Positions 1 to 6,717 of a DNA stretch of 12,873 nucleotides are shown piece by piece (within the stretch, counting starts at the first letter, position 1; each line of letters opens with the position of its first letter). Position numbers and translations under genes: made by a program. Source of the DNA: AC-37 sp034663685 (lineage in GTDB: Bacteria; Actinomycetota; Thermoleophilia; Solirubrobacterales; Thermoleophilaceae). The stretch covers positions 1 through 12,873 of the forward strand of contig JAXDJC010000271.1 of NCBI GenBank assembly GCA_034663685.1. The letters are read 5' to 3'. Under the pieces are notes generated by a model. That model did not search any database. It had not been told where the DNA came from and worked only from the letters and a program-made list of their open reading frames with translations.

Positions 1-984
1 CCGGCAGGCCTCGAGGATGGGCTCGAGCTCGGCCGCGTCCACGTTCAGCAGCGCGCAGAACTCGTCGCCCCCGAGCCGGTAGGCGGTTCCGTGCGGAGCG
101 ACAGCGCGGGCGAGCTGGCTTCCGAGCCGGCGTAGGAGCAGGTCGCCCTCCAGGTGGCCGAAGGTGTCGTTGTAGGACTTGAAGCCGTCGAGGTCGCTGA
201 GGATCAGCACGCAGTGCGCGCCCGCGGCGGCGCGGTCGAGCGCTTCGTCGAGGTCGGCCAGGAGCTTGCGGCGGTTCGGCAGGCCGGTCAGGACGTCGTG
301 CTGGGCCTGGGTCTTGAGATCGTGATGCGTCCTCCGGGTGGCCCTGTCGCGCAGAGTGGCGAGCCGCCAGAGCATCGCGATCAGCACCAGGGCGGCCCCC
401 AGGAGGCTGGCCACGATGCCGACCTCCGACTTGTGCAGGGCGGCTTCGGCCTCCTGGCGCTCGGCGGTCTCGCTCAGTGCGATGCGATGCTGCAGGTCAC
501 GGAAGATCCGATGGACCTGGTTCGCGTCGACCCGCCGGCTCTCCGCGCGGCGCCCGGCGCCGATGAGGGCGAGCACCTTCGAGGTGGCCGCGCGGTAGCG
601 ATGGTTCAGCGTGCGGAGGCGGCCGTCGCTCGAGCTGTCGGCCTCCGCGAACGCCAACATCAGCTTGTCGGCCTTGCCGCCCACCCGCTCGAACTCCGCC
701 CTGAGCGCCGGGGTGACCTTGCCCTCCGCGCTGGCCTCCCACTCGATCCGGCTGGTGCGCTGCACCTGGACGTTGAAGTCGGCGGCGAGCAGCTGGTGCT
801 GCCGTCGAGTGTCCGCCTGCCGGCCCAGCGCCATGATCGACGTGCCGAGGACCGCGGCCAGTACCACGATCGCGATCGCCAGCACCCAGAACTGCACCCG
901 GTGCGTGCGCCCGAGCCAGAGGCGACCCCACCGTGGCGTTTGCGCCGAGGCCGAGCGCGCCGCATCCTGGTCGCTTGACTCCAT
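1..984 (-). CDS. Membrane-anchored GGDEF (diguanylate cyclase) protein, C-terminus cut by window edge
   Basis: This is the first 328 codons of a longer gene; the frame is still open at base 1. It probably makes the second messenger c-di-GMP from two GTP at the inner face of the membrane. Residues about 31-53 form a first membrane helix. An extracytoplasmic, mostly helical region of about 130 residues follows, then a second membrane helix at about 187-210 and the start of a GGDEF domain (HDVLTGLPNRR is its typical opening). The active-site signature GGDEF is intact at residues 305-309. The extracytoplasmic part resembles a simple ligand- or stress-sensing helical bundle, but I recognise no named sensor domain. 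The ATG at 984 is chosen because it directly precedes a plausible cytoplasmic N-terminus, and an in-frame stop lies about 35 bases upstream. No good Shine-Dalgarno is seen. A C-terminal EAL domain beyond the edge cannot be excluded. Confidence 0.9.
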   Translation of the reverse strand, partial: MESSDQDAARSASAQTPRWGRLWLGRTHRVQFWVLAIAIVVLAAVLGTSIMALGRQADTRRQHQLLAADFNVQVQRTSRIEWEASAEGKVTPALRAEFERVGGKADKLMLAFAEADSSSDGRLRTLNHRYRAATSKVLALIGAGRRAESRRVDANQVHRIFRDLQHRIALSETAERQEAEAALHKSEVGIVASLLGAALVLIAMLWRLATLRDRATRRTHHDLKTQAQHDVLTGLPNRRKLLADLDEALDRAAAGAHCVLILSDLDGFKSYNDTFGHLEGDLLLRRLGSQLARAVAPHGTAYRLGGDEFCALLNVDAAELEPILEACR

Positions 985-1054
985 CGGGTAAGTATCGACC
1001 TGGCTGCAGCGACCGGCCTACTCCGAAACCAGGTCTGACGAGCCGCCGCCGGCG
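985..1054 (-). promoter_or_regulatory. Gap upstream of the GGDEF gene with a 7-bp inverted repeat and weak -10
   Basis: This 70-bp gap lies between the NiCoT-type gene and the GGDEF gene on the same strand. It contains an inverted repeat, GACCTGG at 997-1003 and CCAGGTC at 1029-1035, separated by 25 bases. On the minus strand GATACT (996-991) lies 6 bases before the ATG at 984. This spacing would suit a leaderless transcript, which is common in actinobacteria, and would fit the lack of a ribosome binding site. No convincing -35 is seen. The promoter reading is a weak inference; the repeat itself is plain in the sequence. Confidence 0.3.
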
Positions 1055-1789
1055 CTACGCGAGGCCCGCGTACCAGAGCCCGAACATGAGCCCGAAGGCG
1101 CCGAACCCGGGGATCAGGACCGTGCGGTAGATCGGCTCCACGAGCGGCCGCGTGAGGATCCACGCGAAGGCGCCGGAGCAGAGCGCCATCGAGAGCGCGG
1201 ACATTGGCGCGAAAACAGCGAGCGCTGCCGCGGCCTCGAGCTGGGTGGGCAGCGCGGCGATCAGGAGGAGCGCCACCGCGCCCGATCCCGCCAGCCCGTG
1301 CAGCACCCCGATCGCCAGAGCCTGCCTGGGCGAGCGCACCTGCCGGTGGCCATGGTGCTCGTGCGTGTGAACGTGGCGGTGCCCCCGCTCGGGGTGGCGG
1401 TGGCGCTCCACGCGGTACCCGCCTCGCATCCACTTCCAGATCACGCGCGCGGCCAGCACGAGGATCACGATTCCCACGGCCTTCTCGGCCGCGGATTCGA
1501 GCCCGGTGGGCAGCGCCGACTTGAAGAGAATGATCGGCAGCCCCACGAGCATCAGCGTCACCGAGTGGCCGAGGCCCCACCAGCCGCCGAGGCGCACGGC
1601 GTCGCGCGGCCCGCGGTCGTCCGCGGCCACGAGCGAGGTCACGGCCACCATGTGGTCGGGATCGGTCGCATGCCGCAGCCCGAGCACCAGCGCCACCAGC
1701 AGCGCCACCCAGATCGAGGCGCCGGCGAACAGCGACTGGATCCACGCGTCCAGCGCCTCGATCGGCTGGAAGAGGAAGTCGAAGCTCAT
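1055..1789 (-). CDS. NiCoT/NicO-family nickel/cobalt transporter (second of two)
   Basis: A 244-residue polytopic membrane protein, probably moving Ni2+ or Co2+. The NiCoT signature HX4DH is present as HATDPDH at residues 40-46 in an early membrane helix. A second family-like segment, LHGLAGSGA, lies near 163-171. Between them a cytoplasmic-type loop (about 128-148) contains about nine histidines, a likely metal-binding stretch. About six hydrophobic segments are visible. The start ATG at 1789 overlaps the stop of the upstream NicO gene as ATGA, so translation is probably coupled; there is no Shine-Dalgarno of its own. An open frame continues upstream to 2281, but it is arginine/proline-rich shadow sequence over the neighbour and is rejected as an N-terminus. 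It is shorter than classical NixA/HoxN proteins (over 300 residues). Direction of transport and metal cannot be told from sequence; a UreH/RcnA-like role is the main alternative. Confidence 0.82.
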   Translation of the reverse strand: MSFDFLFQPIEALDAWIQSLFAGASIWVALLVALVLGLRHATDPDHMVAVTSLVAADDRGPRDAVRLGGWWGLGHSVTLMLVGLPIILFKSALPTGLESAAEKAVGIVILVLAARVIWKWMRGGYRVERHRHPERGHRHVHTHEHHGHRQVRSPRQALAIGVLHGLAGSGAVALLLIAALPTQLEAAAALAVFAPMSALSMALCSGAFAWILTRPLVEPIYRTVLIPGFGAFGLMFGLWYAGLA

Positions 1790-3186
1790 AGGACGATGGG
1801 GATGGCCCTGGCGGTGAGCACGCAGCCCACGCCGACGATCACGACGGCGGACAGGGCCGGAAGCACGGTGGCGACCCGCGCGGGCACGCGCGCGCGGGTG
1901 GTGAGGCGCTGCGCGTAGACCACGGCGATCCCGATCGCGGTGAGCGTCATCGCCAGGCCCACGCTGAAGACCGCGATCAGCAGGATGCCGAGGCCCACCT
2001 GGTGCTGGGCGATCGCGGCGAGCAGGACCACGAGCGCGGACGGGCACGGGATCAGGCCCGCGGAGGCGCCCATGCCGACCAGGCCGCGCCGGCTCAGGCC
2101 GTCGGGCGGGAGGTGGCTGTGCCGGCCGGGCCCGCGGCCGTGGGAGTGGGAATGACCGTGCGCGTGCTCTTGGTGGTGGTCGTGCGCGTGCGCCCGCGCG
2201 CCGCGCGCGCTGCGGATCCGCGAGCGCAGCACGCCGGCGCCCACGGCCACCACGAGCAACCCGGACACGAGCGTGAGCCACGGGTAGAGGTCCTCGGGCA
2301 GGAAGTACTGCGACAGGGCGAGGGTGGCCAGCCCGATCGCGAACACCCCGATCGTGTGCGTGACCGTGACGATCCCGCCGAGGGCGATCGCATGCTTGGC
2401 GGTCCCGCGGGTGCCGATCAGGTAGGCGGCCACCATCGCCTTGCCGTGCCCCGGCGACACCGCGTGCAGCGCGCCCCAGCCGAACGACGCGAGCAGGAGC
2501 AGGAGCAGCACTCCCTTGCCAGCCGCGGCGTCGGCGAACAGCCCGGCGAAGCCGTCGCCCGCCTGGTTGCGGGTGGTCTCGTAGCGCCCGCCGGCGGCGC
2601 GCGGCGCGGTCACGGTGCCGTCGCCGGGCTTCACGCCGAAGCTCGCTGCCCGGAGGTCGGGCGGGCTCTGGAGCAGGTCGGCCGGGTAGCGGCGCAGTCC
2701 CTGCGTGGGGTCGCCCGACGGCACGCTCGAGCGCACCGCGGTGCCGGATCCCGGCTCCACCACGATCGCCCGCCAGCCCACGCGGTCGGCGAAGCTCGTG
2801 TCGGCGAGCCGCACGTCGCGCGGGTCGTGGACCGCGGCCGTGAGGTCGAGCTCCACGCGCGTGAGCGGCAGGCCGCCCTGTCCCCGGGGGTGGGTGATCC
2901 GCCCGCCCGGGGCGAGCCGGAGCGGCACCGCCGCGCCGCCGACCGTGAGCCGCACGCCGCGCTCCACCTCGGCGCGCTTGCGCGCGAGCACCTCGGCATC
3001 GGAGGAGCCGCGCTCCTGGAAGGTCGGCACCTCGGCCTGGTCGAGCACGTAGTGCACGCGCACCTGGTCGCTCGAGATCCGAACGCGGTCGAGCCGGTTC
3101 ACGGTGAAGTTGCCGAGCGGGTGCGCGGAGGCCGCTGCCGGAAGGGCGAGCAGGGCCAGGGCCGCCAGCAGGACGAGCCGCCTCAT
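1786..3186 (-). CDS. NicO/RcnA-like nickel/cobalt transporter with extracytoplasmic N-terminal domain
   Basis: A 466-residue protein. Residues 1-21 are a signal peptide (cleavage likely after AAASA). The mature chain begins HPLGNFTVN, a beginning I recall from actinobacterial NicO-type transporters. Residues about 22-220 form a soluble extracytoplasmic domain. The membrane part starts near 226 and carries HAVSPGHGK at 241-249, the metal-handling motif of the NicO/RcnA group. A loop at 333-358 holds about ten histidines in HxH patterns and probably binds metal. Further helices follow, including GLIPCPSALVVLL near 377-390, with a Cys-Pro pair within the helix. It is expected to move nickel or cobalt across the membrane; import versus efflux is open. 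Both ends overlap neighbours by 4 bases (ATGA). A GGGGGG run lies just before the start ATG and may act as a weak ribosome binding site. Confidence 0.82.
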   Translation of the reverse strand: MRRLVLLAALALLALPAAASAHPLGNFTVNRLDRVRISSDQVRVHYVLDQAEVPTFQERGSSDAEVLARKRAEVERGVRLTVGGAAVPLRLAPGGRITHPRGQGGLPLTRVELDLTAAVHDPRDVRLADTSFADRVGWRAIVVEPGSGTAVRSSVPSGDPTQGLRRYPADLLQSPPDLRAASFGVKPGDGTVTAPRAAGGRYETTRNQAGDGFAGLFADAAAGKGVLLLLLLASFGWGALHAVSPGHGKAMVAAYLIGTRGTAKHAIALGGIVTVTHTIGVFAIGLATLALSQYFLPEDLYPWLTLVSGLLVVAVGAGVLRSRIRSARGARAHAHDHHQEHAHGHSHSHGRGPGRHSHLPPDGLSRRGLVGMGASAGLIPCPSALVVLLAAIAQHQVGLGILLIAVFSVGLAMTLTAIGIAVVYAQRLTTRARVPARVATVLPALSAVVIVGVGCVLTARAIPIVL

Positions 3187-4526
3187 CCGGTCCCCCCGAG
3201 CGCGCGCCGGGCCTGCGGGGGATCCCCCCCGAGCGCGCGCTGGGCCTGCGGCGCGTGGAAGGGCGAGAAGCGCAGGCCGCCGGCGAGCGCGCGCGTGAGA
3301 TACCCGCGGGCCTCGGCTCCCCGTCCCGCCGCGCGGGCGCTCATGCCCGCGTGGAAGAGCAGGAGGCCGTCGCGTGAGCCGAGCCGCAGCGCGCGGCGGG
3401 CGTAGGCGAGGCCCTCCTGCGGGTGCCCGGCCGAGGTGAGCGCCCAGCCGAGGGCGTCGGCGGAGCGCACGCTGGGGGCGCTCGCGTACGCCCGGCGCGC
3501 GAGCTGGACCGCCCGGGCCGGCGACCCGTGGTCGGCCTCGAAGGTCGCGATCTCGGTGTCCACGTTCACGCCGGCCGACTGGAGCAGCCGCCGCTCCACG
3601 TCCACCACGGCGAGGTCGCGGCGGCCGTCGGCGCGGCGGCCGGCCGCAAGCTCCGTCTCGCCGAGCTGGATGGCGTACTCGGGCAGCGGCAGGCGCGCCA
3701 CGAGTGGCCGGAGCCGCCGGATCGCGCCCGCCAGATCGCCCTGCGCGGCGGCCAGCCGGGCCAGGCCGGCCTCGGCCGGCGCGTAGGCGGGGACCGAGTC
3801 GAGCGCGTGGCGGTATGCCTCGCGGGCGGGGCCGAGGCGGCCGCGCTGCAGCTCCAGGCCGCCGAGCAGCGCCTGGAGGTAGGACACGTTCTCGGGCGCA
3901 TCGCCGCCGGCGTCCACCGCCAGCCGCATCGCCTGCACCGCGCCGGGCAGGTCGCCCGTCAGCTCGCGGAAGTAGGACACCCGCGCGTACGAGGCCATGC
4001 TGGGCTTGAGGTCCACCATGCGCTGGATCGTCCGCTCGGCGGCCGGGTAGCGGCCGAGCTCCACCTGTGCGTCCACGATCACTCCGAGCGGTCGCACGCT
4101 GTCGGGGGCGAGCCGCAGCGCGGCCAGCCCCTGGCGCAGTCCGCCGGCGAAGTCGTGACGCGCGAGGGCGAGCGTGCCGAGGCCGGTCTCGATCCCGGGC
4201 TCGCGCGGGTCGCGCCGCCGGCCCTCGGCGAGTGCGCCCTGGGCGCGCGCGTAGAAGCTCGCGTCGCCGCTCTCACGCACCTTCTGGAGGTAGGCGTCGG
4301 CGAGCAGGGCGTATGAGCCGGCCTTCCCGGGCTCGGCCCGGATCGCCGCCTGGAGTCCGGTGATGCGCGCGTCGGTGGTGCGGGGGATCGACCCGGCGGC
4401 GCTCGCCGGCGAAGGAGCGGGAGCGGGAGCGCTCGACCGCGAGAGGAGCCCGAACCCCACGAGGGCCAGGGCGAAGCTGGCGGCGATTGCGGCCAGTGGG
4501 AGGATGGGTGGTCTGCGGAGTGTCAT
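3183..4526 (-). CDS. Membrane-anchored TPR-repeat protein
   Basis: A 447-residue protein. Residues about 8-29 are one hydrophobic helix after an RR-rich start, so it is either an uncleaved signal anchor or a signal peptide. A Ser/Ala/Pro linker (30-45) follows, then helical repeats of about 34 residues from about 51 to 430, rich in Ala, Leu, Arg and Gly, with TPR hallmarks such as LLADAYLQ and GWALTSAGHPQEGLAYARRAL. TPR arrays bind peptides or scaffold complexes. Given its place between a secreted DUF4331 protein and two metal transporters, it may hold an extracytoplasmic complex together; this is inference. The last 20 residues contain an 11-residue repeat (RALGGDPPQA then RALGGTG) from a DNA duplication. 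The stop overlaps the next gene as ATGA. The ATG at 4526 has no clear ribosome binding site. Confidence 0.82.
   Translation of the reverse strand: MTLRRPPILPLAAIAASFALALVGFGLLSRSSAPAPAPSPASAAGSIPRTTDARITGLQAAIRAEPGKAGSYALLADAYLQKVRESGDASFYARAQGALAEGRRRDPREPGIETGLGTLALARHDFAGGLRQGLAALRLAPDSVRPLGVIVDAQVELGRYPAAERTIQRMVDLKPSMASYARVSYFRELTGDLPGAVQAMRLAVDAGGDAPENVSYLQALLGGLELQRGRLGPAREAYRHALDSVPAYAPAEAGLARLAAAQGDLAGAIRRLRPLVARLPLPEYAIQLGETELAAGRRADGRRDLAVVDVERRLLQSAGVNVDTEIATFEADHGSPARAVQLARRAYASAPSVRSADALGWALTSAGHPQEGLAYARRALRLGSRDGLLLFHAGMSARAAGRGAEARGYLTRALAGGLRFSPFHAPQAQRALGGDPPQARRALGGTG
3192..3251 (-). repeat. 33-bp-period tandem duplication at 3' end of the TPR gene
   Basis: Bases 3192-3218 and 3225-3251 are the same 27-base sequence with one difference (C versus T at the 17th base), at a period of 33. 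Since 33 is a multiple of three, the duplication adds 11 residues without shifting the frame. It gives the repeated RALGG end of the TPR protein. It lies directly against the start of the NicO gene. Confidence 0.8.
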
Positions 4527-4544
4527 GGCGCCAGGGGGGCGGAG

Positions 4545-4571
4545 GGAGGGGCCCCGTCCTGGGGCCCCTCC
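4545..4571 (-). terminator. Perfect 11-bp hairpin between DUF4331 and TPR genes (attenuator or mRNA end)
   Basis: Arms 4545-4555 (GGAGGGGCCCC) and 4561-4571 (GGGGCCCCTCC) are perfectly complementary around a 5-base loop. The hairpin begins 16 bases after the DUF4331 stop codon and ends 18 bases before the TPR start. No T-run follows on the minus strand, so it is not a classical intrinsic terminator. It could stabilise the upstream message or reduce read-through, giving more DUF4331 protein than downstream membrane proteins. Confidence 0.55.
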
Positions 4572-4587
4572 GATCCGTTGTCTCTGC

Positions 4588-6012
4588 CTACGGCTGTCCC
4601 GGTGTCGGGTCGTGCCCCGGCTCGTTGCGCTTGATCTGCGAGTCGAATCCGGCTCGCGGCAGCGGTGAGTAGGGGAACGTCGTGCGGAACGCCTGGTCGT
4701 TCTGGTCCACGCCGTCGCCGAGCGGCAGCTTCTTGCCGCCCTGACTCTCGGGAATCAGGAACCCGCCCACGACCCGCAGCGAGATGTCCACCACGTCGTC
4801 GCCGAGGCGGCGCCCGTTCGGGAACCCGGCGGTGTCGCCGGCCAGCACGCCGAACCGGTTGGGGCTCGGGTTGGGAGCCACGCCCAGGTTGATCTTGAGC
4901 GTGTCGGCCGCGGCCGGCTTGCTTCCGATCTGGGTGAGGTTCGGCACTCCTGTGAGCAGCGCGGTCACGATGTCCGTGCGGCCCGTCTCCTTCACGCCCA
5001 GGTTGAACAGGGCGTTCATGAGCTTGGCCAGCTCGGGTGTGACCACGTACTTGCCGTAGTTCGCGGCGTCGTTCTGGGGCTGGGTCCGGTTGAACTTGTC
5101 CTTCTGACCCAGCGGGATCACGACCTCGTTGACCAGCGGGTTGCCGAGTCGCGAGACCTGGACCCACTTGCCCGAGCCCTGTGAGCTCGAGTTCGTGACC
5201 TGTAGCGCGCGGCGCTCGGTCGACGACCAGACGCCGACCACGGCGTTCGAGGCGTCGGCCCCGGCCACGGGCTTCCTGTCCTTCGTGACCTTCGCCTCAG
5301 GGATCTGAAGCGCGATCGCGTTGACGTTGTAGCCCGCGAGGTCGTCCTTGCCCCCGCCCTGGTTGCCCGTGCCCGACCGGAAGTTGATCGAGTCGAACGT
5401 GGTACCCAGGTCCACGAAGAACGGGTCGTCGGTCTGGCCGGCGAACACCTTGCCGCCGCCCGAGAGCGGCTTGACGCCCTGTGCCGACAGCGACGCGTAG
5501 TCGGGCATCGTCTTCGGGCCGATGTTGCTCGGCACGACCGGCACGCCCTTGGCGATCCTGGTCGACTTCGTGAGCTTGCCGCTCTTGTAGTCCTCGCGGA
5601 CCACGTCGTACGACTGGCGCACGTTGAGCTGCGGGTCGCTCAGGGAGGTGACCTCGGGGGTCGCCGCCGCGAACGACTCCTTGTTCAGGATCTTCGTGGT
5701 GAACTGGAACCGGTAGCGGACGTCGTAGGCGCCGTCGCCCGTGTTGTCCACGTTGATGTAGTAGTGAGCCTTCGGATCGAACTCGTAGAAGTTCGGGCCT
5801 CCGGCCGGGTCCTGGAAGGGGATCCAGTTGGCGATGACGGTGAGCGAGTCCGGGGCGTCAGCCGCGGTGAACGCGTATACGTCGGTGTCATCCGCCGTCG
5901 GGTCCTTCGATGTGTTGGGTGCCTCGCGGTGGCTCGACCCTGAGCTCATCGCGACCGCGATCGCTCCGGCCGCAATGGCCGCAAGGATCGCCAGCAGGCG
6001 CAGTCTCTTCAC
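4588..6012 (-). CDS. Secreted DUF4331-family protein
   Basis: A 474-residue protein, first gene of the operon. Residues 1-22 are a signal peptide (KRLRLLAILAAIAAGAIAVA). The mature chain starts SSGSSHREAP and soon has KDPTADDTDVYAF, the characteristic opening of DUF4331, a family of unknown function. The rest is a beta-rich soluble domain with no Cys and no recognisable catalytic motif; it probably acts outside the membrane. The frame is open up to 6099, but the GTG at 6012 is chosen because it directly starts the signal peptide and has a strong Shine-Dalgarno (GAGGAGGAG, 6025-6017). The 29 residues upstream are Arg/Pro-rich and unlike a secreted leader. Co-transcription with TPR and NicO genes suggests a role in a metal-linked surface process, but no function can be assigned. 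The family call is firm; the role is not. Confidence 0.9.
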   Translation of the reverse strand: MKRLRLLAILAAIAAGAIAVAMSSGSSHREAPNTSKDPTADDTDVYAFTAADAPDSLTVIANWIPFQDPAGGPNFYEFDPKAHYYINVDNTGDGAYDVRYRFQFTTKILNKESFAAATPEVTSLSDPQLNVRQSYDVVREDYKSGKLTKSTRIAKGVPVVPSNIGPKTMPDYASLSAQGVKPLSGGGKVFAGQTDDPFFVDLGTTFDSINFRSGTGNQGGGKDDLAGYNVNAIALQIPEAKVTKDRKPVAGADASNAVVGVWSSTERRALQVTNSSSQGSGKWVQVSRLGNPLVNEVVIPLGQKDKFNRTQPQNDAANYGKYVVTPELAKLMNALFNLGVKETGRTDIVTALLTGVPNLTQIGSKPAAADTLKINLGVAPNPSPNRFGVLAGDTAGFPNGRRLGDDVVDISLRVVGGFLIPESQGGKKLPLGDGVDQNDQAFRTTFPYSPLPRAGFDSQIKRNEPGHDPTPGQP

Positions 6013-6016
6013 TGCT

Positions 6017-6025
6017 CTCCTCCTC
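6017..6025 (-). promoter_or_regulatory. Ribosome binding site that fixes the DUF4331 GTG start
   Basis: The minus-strand bases GAGGAGGAG match the anti-Shine-Dalgarno closely and end 4 bases before the GTG at 6012; the inner GGAG at 6023-6020 is 7 bases away. This favours the GTG over the upstream ATG at 6099. Confidence 0.75.
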
Positions 6026-6098
6026 TGTGGGCGCTTTGTGGGCCAGGGGTACGACCCACCTTGCGGGATAGATGCGCGCCTACTACGGGATCGGATCA

Positions 6099-6127
6099 TT
6101 GACGCCGATACACATCGCGCCTAGGGT
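6099..6127 (+). promoter_or_regulatory. Probable sigma-70-type promoter of the DUF6916-like gene
   Basis: TTGACG at 6099-6104 and TAGGGT at 6122-6127 are separated by 17 bases, the ideal spacing for a housekeeping promoter. Transcription would begin near 6134, leaving a leader of about 30 bases before the ATG at 6163. The region 6013-6162 must also hold the promoter of the divergent DUF4331 operon, but I see no convincing minus-strand -35/-10 pair. Confidence 0.5.
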
Positions 6128-6162
6128 CGAGGGGAGCGCGCTGCGGCCCAGGCGCAATCGCC

Positions 6163-6717
6163 ATGACTGCACCCTCCCCCCCGGGCACACTCACTCGCCG
6201 TAGCCTGCTGCTCGCCGGTGCCTCGGCCGCGGCCACCGTCGCCATCCCCAGCGTCGCCATCGCCGCCGGCAGGAAGGTCGCACGCCGCAGCCACCTCAAC
6301 CGCTCCACGTGGGCGCCGCTCGTGGGCACCATCGTGGAGACGCGCAACCCGGGTCAGCCCCGCGTGCCGCTGCTGCTTCTGAGGATCGACGATCTGACCA
6401 GCGGGTACACGCAGCCCGAGAAGTTCCGGGAGAAGACGTTCGTGCTGGTGTTCCGCGGCCCCGCGGGCCAGCCGCTCGCGGACGGCACGCACCGGATCTT
6501 CGTGCCCGGCGTGGGCAAGGTCGACATCTGGTTCTCCGGCTCGAGCCTCACGGCGGACGGCTGGCAGTACGTGGCGGTCTTCTCGAACGCACGCCTCAGG
6601 CAGCGCCCGCTGCGCAAGCCGCGCGGGCACCTGTCCAAGGAGCAGCGCCGCGCGGTCAAGCGCGGCGAGCACGCGGCGCACAAGCTCCGCAAGAAGCAGC
6701 GCCGGCGCCGGGGCTAG
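6163..6717 (+). CDS. Tat-exported DUF6916-like protein with basic C-terminal tail
   Basis: A 184-residue protein. TRRSLLL (residues 11-17) is a twin-arginine motif, followed by a hydrophobic stretch and a probable cleavage site after VAIAA (residue 35). It is therefore predicted to be folded in the cytoplasm and exported by the Tat system. The core (about 50-142) has WAPLVGTIVE, FVLVFRGPAG, GTHRIFVPGVGKVDIWF and YVAVFSNA, a pattern I recall from DUF6916, a small beta-rich family of unknown function; this is recall, not a search. Residues about 143-184 are strikingly basic, ending KKQRRRRG. The start ATG has only a weak ribosome binding site. The gene is divergent from the DUF4331 operon and convergent with phoU, the two stop codons overlapping at 6714-6717. 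A link to either neighbour is not shown. Confidence 0.75.
   Translation: MTAPSPPGTLTRRSLLLAGASAAATVAIPSVAIAAGRKVARRSHLNRSTWAPLVGTIVETRNPGQPRVPLLLLRIDDLTSGYTQPEKFREKTFVLVFRGPAGQPLADGTHRIFVPGVGKVDIWFSGSSLTADGWQYVAVFSNARLRQRPLRKPRGHLSKEQRRAVKRGEHAAHKLRKKQRRRRG

Noticed and set aside
154..978. 274-codon plus-strand open frame opposite the GGDEF gene
   Set aside because: The minus strand encodes an intact GGDEF motif and two membrane helices in a frame open to the window edge; the plus frame has no recognisable features.
1353..1420. Repeat-like GTG/CAC-rich stretches here and at 2110-2200, considered as DNA repeats or an array
   Set aside because: They are codons for the histidine-rich loops of the two transporters, with no regular period or spacers, so neither a CRISPR array nor a regulatory repeat.
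660..1745. 361-codon minus-strand frame across the GGDEF and NiCoT genes
   Set aside because: It is out of frame with both recognised genes, is mostly Arg/Ala/Gly, and spans the intergenic gap.
1790..2281. N-terminal extension of the NiCoT gene
   Set aside because: The added residues are a shadow of the NicO gene; MSFDFLFQPIEALDAW at 1789 starts a normal membrane protein with an ATGA overlap.
2002..3405. 467-codon plus-strand open frame opposite the NicO and TPR genes
   Set aside because: The translation is His/Arg/Gly/Ala-rich low-complexity with no domain; the minus strand holds two well-recognised genes. High GC makes long antisense frames common.
6013..6099. Upstream ATG start of the DUF4331 gene at 6099
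   Set aside because: The added 29 residues are Arg/Pro-rich and would bury the signal peptide; the GTG at 6012 has a far better ribosome binding site.
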